From: Suilimivivens sp045586385
GTDB taxonomy: Bacteria > Bacillota > Clostridia > Lachnospirales > Lachnospiraceae
Assembly: GCA_045586385.1 (NCBI GenBank)
Contig: JAZNAE010000011.1
Location: 186,001-250,000, forward strand
DNA: 64,000 nucleotides
Direction: 5' to 3'
A program made the translations under genes and the position numbers. Numbering within the stretch: position 1 is the stretch's first letter; the number at the start of each line of letters is the position of its first letter. Under the pieces are notes generated by a model. That model did no database searches. It saw only the letters and a list, made by a program, of their open reading frames with translations, and was not told where the DNA came from. Below, piece after piece: positions 51,324 to 60,730 of the stretch.

Positions 51324-52409
51324 ATGAGAACTTATTTGGTAACAGGCGGAGCCGGATTTATCGGTTCAAACTACATTCATTACATGTTTAAGAAATATGA
51401 CAACGAAATCAGAATCATCAATGTGGATGTGCTTACTTACGCAGGAAACCTTGAGAATTTAAAGGATGTAGAAAAGAGAGACAATTATACGTTTGTAAAA
51501 GCAGATATCTGTGACAAAGAAGCAATTGCAAAAATTTTTGCGGAGAATGACATTGACAGAGTGGTTCATTTTGCGGCAGAAAGCCACGTGGACAGAAGTA
51601 TCGAAACTCCAGAGGTATTTGTGCAGACAAACGTACTTGGTACAGCAGTTATGTTAAACTGTGCAAAGGCCGCATGGGAGCTTCCTGACGGAAGCTTTAA
51701 AGAAGGAAAGAAATTCCTTCATGTATCAACGGATGAGGTGTACGGTTCTCTTCCCGATGACGAAAATGCGTTTTTCTATGAGACATCACCTTATGATCCT
51801 CACAGTCCTTATTCTGCAAGCAAGGCAAGCTCCGATATGCTTGTAAAGGCGTATATGGATACTTATAAATTCCCGGCGAACATTACCAACTGTTCCAATA
51901 ATTACGGACCTTTCCAGTTTCCGGAGAAGTTCATTCCGCTTATGATTAACAATGCCCTTCAGGGAAAGAATCTTCCTGTATACGGCGATGGAAAGAATGT
52001 GCGTGACTGGCTTTATGTGGAAGACCATGCGAAGGCAATTGACATGGTGCAGGAAAAAGGAAAGCTGTTTGAAACCTACAATGTAGGCGGACACAATGAA
52101 AAACAGAATATTGAAATTCTTCATATTATTTTAGATACATTGCAGGATATGCTTCCTGAAGGCGATCCCAGAAAAGAACTTGTCAGTGAAAAGCTAATTA
52201 CTTATGTGGCAGACAGAAAGGGACATGACAGAAGATATGCTATTGCACCTGACAAGATTAAAGCAGAAATCGGCTGGGAGCCTGAAACTATGTTTAAGGA
52301 AGGAATCAGAAAGACCATCAAATGGTATTTTGAAAATGAAGACTGGATGAAAAATGCAACCAGCGGAGATTATCAGAAATACTACGAGGCAATGTATAAA
52401 GACAGATAA
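51324..52409 (+). CDS. rfbB: dTDP-glucose 4,6-dehydratase
   Basis: 361 residues, extended SDR. TGGAGFIGSNYIHYM binds NAD. HVSTDEVYGSL holds the catalytic Thr/Asp/Glu, and YSASKASSDML has the Tyr and Lys near residue 162. NNYGPFQFPEKFIPLMI and RDWLYVEDHA complete the RmlB pattern. It converts dTDP-glucose to dTDP-4-keto-6-deoxyglucose in the cytoplasm, the second step to dTDP-rhamnose. It is followed by rfbA and rfbC. No rfbD is present in the window. Confidence 0.95.
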   Translation: MRTYLVTGGAGFIGSNYIHYMFKKYDNEIRIINVDVLTYAGNLENLKDVEKRDNYTFVKADICDKEAIAKIFAENDIDRVVHFAAESHVDRSIETPEVFVQTNVLGTAVMLNCAKAAWELPDGSFKEGKKFLHVSTDEVYGSLPDDENAFFYETSPYDPHSPYSASKASSDMLVKAYMDTYKFPANITNCSNNYGPFQFPEKFIPLMINNALQGKNLPVYGDGKNVRDWLYVEDHAKAIDMVQEKGKLFETYNVGGHNEKQNIEILHIILDTLQDMLPEGDPRKELVSEKLITYVADRKGHDRRYAIAPDKIKAEIGWEPETMFKEGIRKTIKWYFENEDWMKNATSGDYQKYYEAMYKDR

Positions 52410-52452
52410 GGTGTTATCCCGTATCGAAAGATACAGGACGGAGGTATGACAG

Positions 52453-53322
52453 ATGAAAGGTATTATTTTAGCGGGAGGATCCGGAACCAGATTGTATCCC
52501 CTGACAAAGGCAATCAGCAAACAGATTATGCCGGTTTATGACAAACCCATGATTTATTATCCTTTATCCACATTAATGCTTGCGGGAATCAGGGAAGTGC
52601 TCATTATTTCCACGCCCAGGGACCTGCCGGTGTTTGAAGAACTGTTGGGAGACGGAAGCCAGCTTGGTATGAAGTTTGCTTATGCGGTTCAGGAGGTGCC
52701 AAGGGGTCTTGCGGATGCGTTTATTATCGGTGCTGATTTTATCGGAGAAGACAGCGTTGCATTGGTTTTGGGTGACAATATTTTCTACGGACAGAGTTTC
52801 TCAAAAGTGCTTCGTGAAGTGGCAGAAAGGAAGAACGGAGCTACCATTTTCGGATATTATGTGCGTGATCCCAGGGAGTATGGCGTAGTAGAATTTGATG
52901 AAAACGGTAAGGCTCTTTCCATCGAGGAAAAGCCGGAACATCCTAAGAGCAATTATGCAGTGCCGGGACTTTATTTCTATGACAATGATGTAGTGGAGAT
53001 TGCGAAGAATGTAAAGCCCTCCGCTAGAGGTGAAATTGAAATTACAAGTATCAATAATGAATATTTAAGAAGAGGAACCCTTCGCGTAGAGACTTTGGGA
53101 AGAGGCTTTGCATGGCTGGATACGGGAAATCATGATTCCCTTCTTGATGCGGCAGACTTTGTGTCCGCATTCCAGAAGCGCCAGGGACTTTACATTTCCT
53201 GTATTGAAGAAATTGCTTATAAGAGAGGATTTATTGACAAAGAGCAGCTTTTAAAACTGGCAGAGCCGCTTATGAAGACGGATTACGGTAAATATATGAA
53301 AGAAGTGGCTGAAGGCCTTTAA
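52453..53322 (+). CDS. rfbA: Glucose-1-phosphate thymidylyltransferase
   Basis: 289 residues. GGSGTRLYPLTKAISKQ is the nucleotidyltransferase signature, followed by PVYDKPMIYYPLSTLMLAGI, LGDNIFYG and SIEEKPEHPKSNYAVPGLYF. It makes dTDP-glucose from dTTP and glucose-1-phosphate, the first step of the pathway. The 43-bp gap before it contains a small GTATC-GAAA-GATAC hairpin just ahead of the RBS CGGAGG. The start is fixed by the strand IILAGGSGTR close to the N-terminus. Confidence 0.96.
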   Translation: MKGIILAGGSGTRLYPLTKAISKQIMPVYDKPMIYYPLSTLMLAGIREVLIISTPRDLPVFEELLGDGSQLGMKFAYAVQEVPRGLADAFIIGADFIGEDSVALVLGDNIFYGQSFSKVLREVAERKNGATIFGYYVRDPREYGVVEFDENGKALSIEEKPEHPKSNYAVPGLYFYDNDVVEIAKNVKPSARGEIEITSINNEYLRRGTLRVETLGRGFAWLDTGNHDSLLDAADFVSAFQKRQGLYISCIEEIAYKRGFIDKEQLLKLAEPLMKTDYGKYMKEVAEGL

Positions 53323-53345
53323 AGAAGAAATAGGAGATAAAAGTA

Positions 53346-53912
53346 ATGGGAAAGATAACGGTAGAAACATGTGAAATAGAAGGTTTAAAAGTGATTACGC
53401 CGCAGGTGCTTGGGGATCAGCGAGGCTACTTTATGGAAACCTATCAAGCCAATGACTTTAAAGAAGCAGGGATTGATGTGACATTTGTGCAGGACAACCA
53501 GTCTGCTTCCGTGAAGAATGTTTTAAGAGGACTTCATTTTCAAATCAATCATCCCCAGGATAAACTTGTGAGGGTTATTAACGGGGAAGTTTTTGATGTG
53601 GCAGTGGATTTGAGAGAAAACTCCGCAACATACGGCAAATGGTATGGCGTGATTTTATCTGCAGAAAATAAAAAGCAGTTCTTTATACCAAAAGGATTTG
53701 CACATGGTTTTGTTGTACTTTCCGATTATGCGGAATTCGCTTATAAGTGTTCCGATTTTTATCATCCCGGCGATGAAGGAGGTCTTATGTATAATGACCC
53801 TGATATCGGCGTTGAGTGGCCCATAGAAGCGGATGCAAAGCTGATTATGTCCGAAAGGGATCAAAAATGGGGTGGTATCAAAGAATATACCGAAAGCAGA
53901 AAGAATGGATAG
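53346..53912 (+). CDS. rfbC: dTDP-4-dehydrorhamnose 3,5-epimerase
   Basis: 188 residues, cupin fold. LRGLHFQ has the catalytic His (H64), KLVRVINGEVFDVAVDLR and IPKGFAHGFVVLSD are the family motifs, and WPIE..LIMSERDQKW closes it. It epimerises C3 and C5 of dTDP-4-keto-6-deoxyglucose. RBS AGGAGA; 24 bp after rfbA. Normal length. Confidence 0.95.
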   Translation: MGKITVETCEIEGLKVITPQVLGDQRGYFMETYQANDFKEAGIDVTFVQDNQSASVKNVLRGLHFQINHPQDKLVRVINGEVFDVAVDLRENSATYGKWYGVILSAENKKQFFIPKGFAHGFVVLSDYAEFAYKCSDFYHPGDEGGLMYNDPDIGVEWPIEADAKLIMSERDQKWGGIKEYTESRKNG

Positions 53913-53918
53913 GTAGAG

Positions 53919-54950
53919 ATGAAAAATAATAAGGGAAAAAGCGGGGTATCCCGTCTGAAAAGTATTCCGAGACCTCTTGGGATAGCTGTTTTCTATATTG
54001 TTTGTTTATTGTTGGCAGTTGCCATACTTACGCACAGCAATCCCCTGGCACCGGACCAGCATACGGAGGCACTAAAGAAATACTGCGCCTGCGCGCTTCT
54101 GGCATTGGCATGTATTATTTTCGGAATTTATTATGACAGGATTTTTATTATTCCGAAAGAATTGTTCCAGAGCAGGGAACTGATATGGAAGCTGGCAAGG
54201 AATGACTTTAAAAAGAGATATGCTGGTTCTTATTTAGGCTTTGTGTGGGCCCTGGTTCAGCCGGTAGTGACCGTAGTGATGTATTGGATCGTGTTTGATG
54301 TAATTTTCAATACGAGAAGTGAAATGGTGGCAAGCGGTGTGGAAGTTCCGTATGTGCTGTTTTTGACGGCAGGACTTGTACCGTGGTTTTATTTTTCGGA
54401 AATGATTACCAATGGAACGAATGCACTCCTTGAATACAGTTATCTGGTAAAGAAGGTTGTGTTTAAAATCAGTATTTTGCCGATCATCAAGCTCATTGCG
54501 GCAACCTTCATTCATATATTTTTTGTGGTGATTTTGTTGATTGTGGCAGCAATTTACGGATACTTTCCCACAATCAATATGCTGCAGCTGATTTATTACA
54601 GCTTTTGTGCTTTTGTGCTGGTGCTGGCTGCAAGCTATTGCACATGCGCGATTGTGGTTTTTTTCAGGGATTTGGCACAGATTATTAACATTGCCCTTCA
54701 GGTAGGGATGTGGGCGACTCCCATTCTTTGGAATATTGATATGTTCCATGATGACAAGGTGATAACGCTCCTTAAGTTAAATCCTCTTGTGTATATTGTG
54801 AACGGATATCGGGAAGCAATTTACGGAGAGAACTGGTTCTATGAACATTTTTACTCCTCCACATATTTTTGGATTTTTACGGTGACGCTGTTTTGCGTGG
54901 GAACCTTGATATTTAAGAGACTGAAAGTACATTTTGCGGATGTAATGTAA
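53919..54950 (+). CDS. ABC-2 type polysaccharide export permease (Wzm/TagG-like)
   Basis: 343 residues. The core (about 85-343) has RNDFKKRYAGSYLGFVWALV and PLVYIVNGYREAIYG, typical of Wzm/TagG permeases with six helices. An extra N-terminal part (1-75) with two predicted helices is not found in standard Wzm proteins of about 260 residues. It exports undecaprenyl-linked glycans together with the ATPase encoded 19 bp downstream. It begins six bases after rfbC, tying export to deoxysugar supply. Confidence 0.9.
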   Translation: MKNNKGKSGVSRLKSIPRPLGIAVFYIVCLLLAVAILTHSNPLAPDQHTEALKKYCACALLALACIIFGIYYDRIFIIPKELFQSRELIWKLARNDFKKRYAGSYLGFVWALVQPVVTVVMYWIVFDVIFNTRSEMVASGVEVPYVLFLTAGLVPWFYFSEMITNGTNALLEYSYLVKKVVFKISILPIIKLIAATFIHIFFVVILLIVAAIYGYFPTINMLQLIYYSFCAFVLVLAASYCTCAIVVFFRDLAQIINIALQVGMWATPILWNIDMFHDDKVITLLKLNPLVYIVNGYREAIYGENWFYEHFYSSTYFWIFTVTLFCVGTLIFKRLKVHFADVM

Positions 54951-54968
54951 GCAGAAAAGGAAAGAAGC

Positions 54969-56300
54969 ATGGAAAACAAGAAAGAAATTGCCATACAGGT
55001 GGAAAACCTTGAAAAAGCCTACAAGCTGTATGACAAGCCTTCGGACAGATTAAAAGAAGCCCTGATGCCCGGCAGAAAGAAGAAATATAAAGAGAAGTAT
55101 GCGTTAAAGGGCGTGGACATGACCATTTACAAAGGCGAGACGGTAGGGATTATCGGGACTAACGGTTCCGGAAAATCCACGATCCTTAAGATTATTACCG
55201 GGGTACTTAACCCCAGTGGCGGTGATGTGCATGTAAACGGACGTATTTCTGCGCTGCTTGAGCTTGGTGCCGGTTTTAATATGGAATACAACGGCATTGA
55301 GAATGTGTACTTAAATGGCACCATGATGGGCTTTTCCAAAAAAGAAATAGATGCAAAAATGGATGATATATTAGGCTTTGCGGATATCGGGGACTATGTA
55401 TATCAGCCGGTAAAGACTTATTCCAGTGGTATGTTTGTACGACTGGCTTTTGCCGTTGCCATCAATATCGAGCCGGAAATTTTGATTGTAGATGAAGCTC
55501 TTTCCGTAGGTGACGTGTTTTTTCAGGCAAAATGTTATCATAAATTTGAAGAGTTTAAGGAGATGGGAAAAACCATCGTATTTGTAAGTCATGACCTAAG
55601 CAGTATCAGCAAGTACTGTGACAGGGTAGTGCTTTTAAACCAGGGAGTAAAGCTGGGCGAAGGAAGCCCTAAAGAGATGATAGATACGTACAAGCAGGTG
55701 CTTGTGGGCCAGTATCAGCCGGATACACAGGATGATCATAACCTGCTGGACGATAAGGAGATAGAAGCCGCAGCGGCAGCCTCTGTGGACCAGCATAAGA
55801 AGAAAGAGGCACAGGAAGTGAACGCCAATGTGATAAATCCGGAGCTTTTGGAATACGGTACGAAGGCGGCAGTGATTGAAGAATACCGGATTACGGATGA
55901 TGCGGGCAGAAATACCGGTGCCGTCATGAAGGGCAAGGAATGTACCGTGCACATGAAAGTGCGTTTTTATGAGGATATTGAAGCACCTATTTTCGCTTTT
56001 ACCATTAAAAATGTGCGCGGTGTGGAGATTACGGGTACCAATACTATGATTGAGAAAGCGTTTTTATCTTCCGTCAGTGCAGGAAGCGTAAAAGAAATTG
56101 CGTTTACACAAAAACTTGACCTGCAGGGTGGAGACTATTTGCTTTCCCTGGGAGTTACGGGATTTGAAAAAGAAGAGTTTCAGGTATATCATAGACTGTA
56201 TGATGTGTTGAACATAACGGTGATTTCCGATAAGGATACCGTAGGTTACTATGATATGAATTCGCAGATAGAAGTAAAGGATGCGGGAGATAAGTTATGA
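54969..56300 (+). CDS. ABC polysaccharide export ATPase with Wzt C-terminal domain
   Basis: 443 residues. Walker A GTNGSGKST (near 62-70), signature YSSGMFVRL (near 150) and Walker B ILIVDEAL (near 172) are intact. A linker (235-300) leads to a C-terminal beta domain (about 305-440: VMKGKECTVHMKVRFYEDI, VRGVEITGTNT), the Wzt-type substrate-recognition domain. In E. coli O8/O9a that domain binds a terminal methyl or phosphate-methyl cap. The next gene, overlapping by four bases, is a candidate capping enzyme, which makes the pairing coherent. Confidence 0.92.
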   Translation: MENKKEIAIQVENLEKAYKLYDKPSDRLKEALMPGRKKKYKEKYALKGVDMTIYKGETVGIIGTNGSGKSTILKIITGVLNPSGGDVHVNGRISALLELGAGFNMEYNGIENVYLNGTMMGFSKKEIDAKMDDILGFADIGDYVYQPVKTYSSGMFVRLAFAVAINIEPEILIVDEALSVGDVFFQAKCYHKFEEFKEMGKTIVFVSHDLSSISKYCDRVVLLNQGVKLGEGSPKEMIDTYKQVLVGQYQPDTQDDHNLLDDKEIEAAAAASVDQHKKKEAQEVNANVINPELLEYGTKAAVIEEYRITDDAGRNTGAVMKGKECTVHMKVRFYEDIEAPIFAFTIKNVRGVEITGTNTMIEKAFLSSVSAGSVKEIAFTQKLDLQGGDYLLSLGVTGFEKEEFQVYHRLYDVLNITVISDKDTVGYYDMNSQIEVKDAGDKL

Positions 56301-58405
56301 AGCAGGAACAGGAAAGAGTAAAGCCGTTACATTTGAAACAGGAAGAATTAATCAGTGCGTTGCCGAAACAAATCGGCAACGTTAAATTAGATTACGGACA
56401 TTATCCGGGGAAAGACCTTTACAGCGACGGAAGTATTGAGGATGAACTTTTAGCCATTGTAAAGAGTGCATCAAGGGTGGAGTTTCCTAAGATCATTGAA
56501 GAAAAGGGCAGTTGGCCTATTTTATATCATTTATCGCCGCTCAGAGCCAATATCGTGGATTTTCTTCCCATAGGGAAAAACCATAAGGTGCTGGAAATCG
56601 GTTCCGGATGCGGTGCTATTACGGACAAACTGTCTGAAAAGGCAGGGGAAGTGACTTGTGTGGAATTATCCGCAAGGAGAAGCCACATCAATGCCTATCG
56701 CAACCAGGATAGGGATAATATTACCATTCACGTAGGAAACTTCAGCGATATTGAGCCGGAGCTTCCTTTTGATTATGACTATGTGTGTCTGATTGGTGTG
56801 TTCGAATACGCCAATTCTTATATGCAGACCGGGACGCCTTATGAAGATTTTCTAAAAATCATGCATAAGCATGTAAAAAAAGACGGATGTCTGGTAATTG
56901 CCATAGAGAATAAATTTGGATTAAAGTATTTTGCAGGATGCAAGGAAGACCATGTGGGAACCTATTTTTCCGGTCTGGAAGGCTATCCTGAGGGCGGTAG
57001 CGCCAGAACCTTTACCAGATGCGGTCTGGAAAGAATTATGAAGAACTGTGACATCAGTGCTTATTCTTTCTATTATCCTTACCCGGATTACAAGTTCCCT
57101 ACCGTGATTTACTCAGACAAGAGACTACCGGAAGTGGGAGAACTTACAAATAACATGCGTAATTTCGACAGAGACAGAATGCTTCTTTTCAATGAGAAGT
57201 ATGTCTTTGACGGAATTGTGACGGACAAGCTGTTTGATATCTTTTCAAACTCCTATATGGTGCTCATCGGCAAGCAACCGGAGACTGTTTATGCCAAGTA
57301 TTCCAATGACAGGGCAGACGAATATATGCTCAGGACGGAGCTTGCAGAGACGAAAGCAGGGCGGGAGATTCGTAAGATTCCGCTCACACCGGATGCTAAG
57401 GCGCATGTAAAGAAAATGGAGCATTACTGCGACGCACTTACCATGCGTTATGCGGGAAGCGGGCTTAATATAAATGCCTGCAAATGGCTGGAAGATGCCG
57501 GATATGCGGTATTTCCCTATGAAAAAGGCAGGACATTGGAGGCCCTTTTGGACGAGCGTCTGGAGTGCGACGATATCGATGGATTTTATGCCCTTTTTGA
57601 TAAGTATCTGGAGTATATTTCCTTTAATGAAGAGAAGGCGGTTACTGATTATGACCTGATATTTGCCAATATATTGGTAGATGGCGATAAGTGGACGGTC
57701 ATCGATTATGAGTGGACAAAGGAAGAGAAGATTTCTTCAAAAGAGATTGCCTTCCGGGCGGTTTACTGCTACATCTTAGAGGAAGAAAAGCGAAATAAAT
57801 TAAATCTTGATTATATAATTAGCAAACTTGGAATTACCCCTGCCGAGGCGGATGAGTATCGTGAGAAGGAACTGAAGTTCCAGAAGAGCGTAACAGGAAA
57901 GCGTAAGTCCATGGGGGAAATCAGAGCCACCATCGGAACCTACAGTGTAGACCCTAAGATGCTGATGGAAAGATATCTGCAGGAGATATTGGATAAACGG
58001 ATTCAGGTATATGTGAACAGCGGAAACGGTTTCTCTGAGGAAGAATCTTATTATCTGCCGGATGTTTATACGCAGGAAAATCTGATTGAAGCAGAAATTC
58101 CTTTTGATGGAAATGTGACGCAGCTTCGAATTGATCCGGCGGACAGATGCTGTATCGTGAAAATAAAAACACTGCTTCTTAACGGACAGGCAGTTCCTAT
58201 GAACAAAAAATGCCTGATAACAAACGGAAAAGCACTGGAAAATGACACTTACGTGTTTGCAACAGCGGACCCGAACATGACTGTCATGGTAAGTGAGCTG
58301 CCTATGAGCGGAGAAAATACATTATCCGTAGAGTTAGAGATAGCATATCTTCCGGAAGGAATTGCAGCAGGAATGGCTACAGGAAAGAAAGGATTCTTCC
58401 GTTAA
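56297..58405 (+). CDS. WbdD-like methyltransferase-kinase fusion (candidate chain terminator)
   Basis: 702 residues. A SAM methyltransferase domain (about 75-250) has VLEIGSGCGAITDKL and CVELSARR. Residues about 330-500 look like a small-molecule kinase. The catalytic loop is DLIFANILV, matching D-x4-N (D453, N458), followed by VIDYEW with D470 as the metal-binding Asp. A C-terminal beta domain (about 560-702) is not recognised. E. coli WbdD is a methyltransferase-kinase that caps the O9a chain and sets its length; its product is read by Wzt. Gene order here is wzm, wzt, then this gene, with a four-base overlap, which supports the same role. The usual HxD histidine is Tyr here (YDL), so kinase activity is less certain. 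Confidence 0.75.
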   Translation: MKQEQERVKPLHLKQEELISALPKQIGNVKLDYGHYPGKDLYSDGSIEDELLAIVKSASRVEFPKIIEEKGSWPILYHLSPLRANIVDFLPIGKNHKVLEIGSGCGAITDKLSEKAGEVTCVELSARRSHINAYRNQDRDNITIHVGNFSDIEPELPFDYDYVCLIGVFEYANSYMQTGTPYEDFLKIMHKHVKKDGCLVIAIENKFGLKYFAGCKEDHVGTYFSGLEGYPEGGSARTFTRCGLERIMKNCDISAYSFYYPYPDYKFPTVIYSDKRLPEVGELTNNMRNFDRDRMLLFNEKYVFDGIVTDKLFDIFSNSYMVLIGKQPETVYAKYSNDRADEYMLRTELAETKAGREIRKIPLTPDAKAHVKKMEHYCDALTMRYAGSGLNINACKWLEDAGYAVFPYEKGRTLEALLDERLECDDIDGFYALFDKYLEYISFNEEKAVTDYDLIFANILVDGDKWTVIDYEWTKEEKISSKEIAFRAVYCYILEEEKRNKLNLDYIISKLGITPAEADEYREKELKFQKSVTGKRKSMGEIRATIGTYSVDPKMLMERYLQEILDKRIQVYVNSGNGFSEEESYYLPDVYTQENLIEAEIPFDGNVTQLRIDPADRCCIVKIKTLLLNGQAVPMNKKCLITNGKALENDTYVFATADPNMTVMVSELPMSGENTLSVELEIAYLPEGIAAGMATGKKGFFR

Positions 58406-58460
58406 ATCCATATTTGATGTTTGATGACGAGATGGGCCTACTTGGAAAGGAGGAAAAGAC

Positions 58461-60716
58461 ATGAACCCGCTTAAGAAGAGTTTGAAGCATATACTTACGA
58501 AAAAGCAGGAAAAAAGGTATGAAAAAGAACTGAAAGAGAAGAGAATGTCTTATGACACCTGGATTAAGAGGCTGGAAAGTGAAATAGAAGTTGAAAGTAT
58601 TTTTGTGTCAGAGAGAGGAAAGAGTCTGACAAATGATTCAGAATGTGATCCATCTGAAAGTCGCGGGGCGAAAAATGACGGATATCATGCAGGAAATGTA
58701 TGCAATTATCGATATTTCGAACTTTTTGAAGATAAAGAGCAAAAAGAGGCCGGATTTTCATTTTTGTTGTTACCGAAGGAAATTACCGGTGCAGGAAACG
58801 GACAAGAATTACTGAGAATTTTGAAAAAAACCGATGCAGATGTTATTTTATTGCAGACTGTAGAAGGAAAACTGTCGAAACTTGCGTTGCCGATGCTGTA
58901 TCGTAAATTGAAAGAAAATGAAAATATAATTTTGATTTACGGGGATGAAGATGTGGAAAAAGACGGAGTTAGGGTAAACCCTTGGCTGAAACCCGATTGG
59001 TCCCCTGATACCTTTTTATCCTCCTATTATTTCGGAAGTCTTGTTGCGGTAAGAAGAAAAAAACTGCTTGCAGTAGCAGAAAAGCATATAGTGGAAGAAG
59101 AGGGCATTTATGCACTTTTAGAGAGTGTGCTTAAGGATAACGGTGCTTTTTCTGTAAGAAAGAAGAATGAGGAATGTGTGGTTTGTCATATTCCGGAGAT
59201 TTTGTTCCATGGGGATAAAGAAGGCTATGGGGCTGTGAAGGATTGGAAATTGCCCGAGCAGGCCATTGAAGAAGGCGGAAGTGGATCTAATCCGGCGACA
59301 GCGGAAGCGGATGCCGGGAATGGGTTTATTTCAGTGATCATTCCGTCTAAAGATAATCCGGATGTACTGTTTACCTGCATTCATTCGCTGGTGGAAAAAA
59401 CGAAGACAGGGAATCCTTATGAGATTATTATTGTAGACAACGGCAGTAATGCTGAAAATAAACAGAAGATAGAAGAGGAAGTTTTAAAGTTAAATCAAAA
59501 AGGAAATGGTGGAAAAGAGGAAGCTTTTATCAAATATCACCATGAACCTATGACTTTTAACTTTTCCCGTATGTGTAATCTGGGTGCAAGACTTGCCAAG
59601 GGAGAACTTTTGTTATTCTTAAATGATGATATGGAAGTTATTCAGGAGGATTGGCTTTCCCTTATGGCCGAAAAGGCACAGCTTTCTTACGCGGGAGCCG
59701 TGGGAGCTAAACTTTTGTATCCGGATTCCAAAATTATCCAGCATGCAGGAATTACCAACCTTCGAGTAGGACCGGCCCATAAACTTCAGTTTTTGTCTGA
59801 TGAGGACAATCACTATTATGGAAGAAACAGGGGTGTCCATGATATGATGGCGGTGACCGGTGCCTGCCTTTTAGTAAAAAGAAGTGTATTTGAACAGGTG
59901 GGCGGTTTTGAGGAAGAATTAGCGGTTGCATTTAACGATGTGGACCTTTGTTATAAGATTTTTGAAGCAGGCTATTATAATATGGTAAGAAATGATGTGA
60001 TATTGTATCATCATGAATCCTTAAGCCGCGGAAAAGACGGCGAATCGGAAGAAAAGCAGCTAAGACTCCTTAGGGAAAAGGATGTTCTTTATGAAAAGCA
60101 CCAGGAAATCTATGGTCATGACCCGTTTTATCACAAATATCTGACCACAGATATGCTGGAATCGGAGTATACGGCGGCATATCACTATCAGGTGGATTTG
60201 AAAATGCCGTGGGCGAAGGTGGAAATGAAGGAATGCTTACCCGAAAATGTCAGGGAAGATGCCTGCGTGGTGATCGGCATGGAAGGTGCCATGGACATTT
60301 ATAAGTGGAAATACGGCGTAGCGCCGGGAAGAGGAAAGGCGGAGCCGCTAAAAGAAGATTTGGGGTATTATTTCCAGGGATACAGCTTTGTAATCGGTAC
60401 AAATAACGCATGTTATAAAAAGACACTTTTCCTTGAAAATAAGGAAACAAAGCAGGTTTTTCTCATTTGCACGCAGGATCAGTACAGACCGGATATCAGA
60501 AAGAATTTGAAAGACCAGTTAAATGTAGATTTAACCGGATATGCCGGTAAGGTAAGGCTTTCCGATATACCGCAAGGGGTGTACCGATTCGGCATGCTGG
60601 CAGAGGATCAGTGCTCCAGATTAAAACTGGTAAATTATAGCAGCTGGGTGCTTGCGGTGGATGATACCGCACAGTCGGTGACGGATACTCTTAAAAACAC
60701 CACAGTAAACAGATAG
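58461..60716 (+). CDS. Large GT2 glycosyltransferase with degenerate N-terminal GT domain
   Basis: 751 residues. The N-terminal 270 residues keep only part of a GT2 fold: IYGDEDVEKDGVRVNPWLKP and DWSPDTFLSSYYFG, found in the first half of two-domain GT2s. The active GT2 domain (about 290-550) has SVIIPSKDNPDVLF, IVDNGSNAEN, FLNDDMEV, VTGACLLVKRSVFEQVGGF, FNDVDLCYK and HHESLSRG. A C-terminal extension (560-751) is unrecognised. This type builds rhamnose-containing glycans in many bacteria. AAGGAGG lies 9-10 bases before the ATG. Acts in the cytoplasm on a lipid-linked chain. Confidence 0.86.
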   Translation: MNPLKKSLKHILTKKQEKRYEKELKEKRMSYDTWIKRLESEIEVESIFVSERGKSLTNDSECDPSESRGAKNDGYHAGNVCNYRYFELFEDKEQKEAGFSFLLLPKEITGAGNGQELLRILKKTDADVILLQTVEGKLSKLALPMLYRKLKENENIILIYGDEDVEKDGVRVNPWLKPDWSPDTFLSSYYFGSLVAVRRKKLLAVAEKHIVEEEGIYALLESVLKDNGAFSVRKKNEECVVCHIPEILFHGDKEGYGAVKDWKLPEQAIEEGGSGSNPATAEADAGNGFISVIIPSKDNPDVLFTCIHSLVEKTKTGNPYEIIIVDNGSNAENKQKIEEEVLKLNQKGNGGKEEAFIKYHHEPMTFNFSRMCNLGARLAKGELLLFLNDDMEVIQEDWLSLMAEKAQLSYAGAVGAKLLYPDSKIIQHAGITNLRVGPAHKLQFLSDEDNHYYGRNRGVHDMMAVTGACLLVKRSVFEQVGGFEEELAVAFNDVDLCYKIFEAGYYNMVRNDVILYHHESLSRGKDGESEEKQLRLLREKDVLYEKHQEIYGHDPFYHKYLTTDMLESEYTAAYHYQVDLKMPWAKVEMKECLPENVREDACVVIGMEGAMDIYKWKYGVAPGRGKAEPLKEDLGYYFQGYSFVIGTNNACYKKTLFLENKETKQVFLICTQDQYRPDIRKNLKDQLNVDLTGYAGKVRLSDIPQGVYRFGMLAEDQCSRLKLVNYSSWVLAVDDTAQSVTDTLKNTTVNR

Positions 60717-60730
60717 GAAGGAATAAAGGT

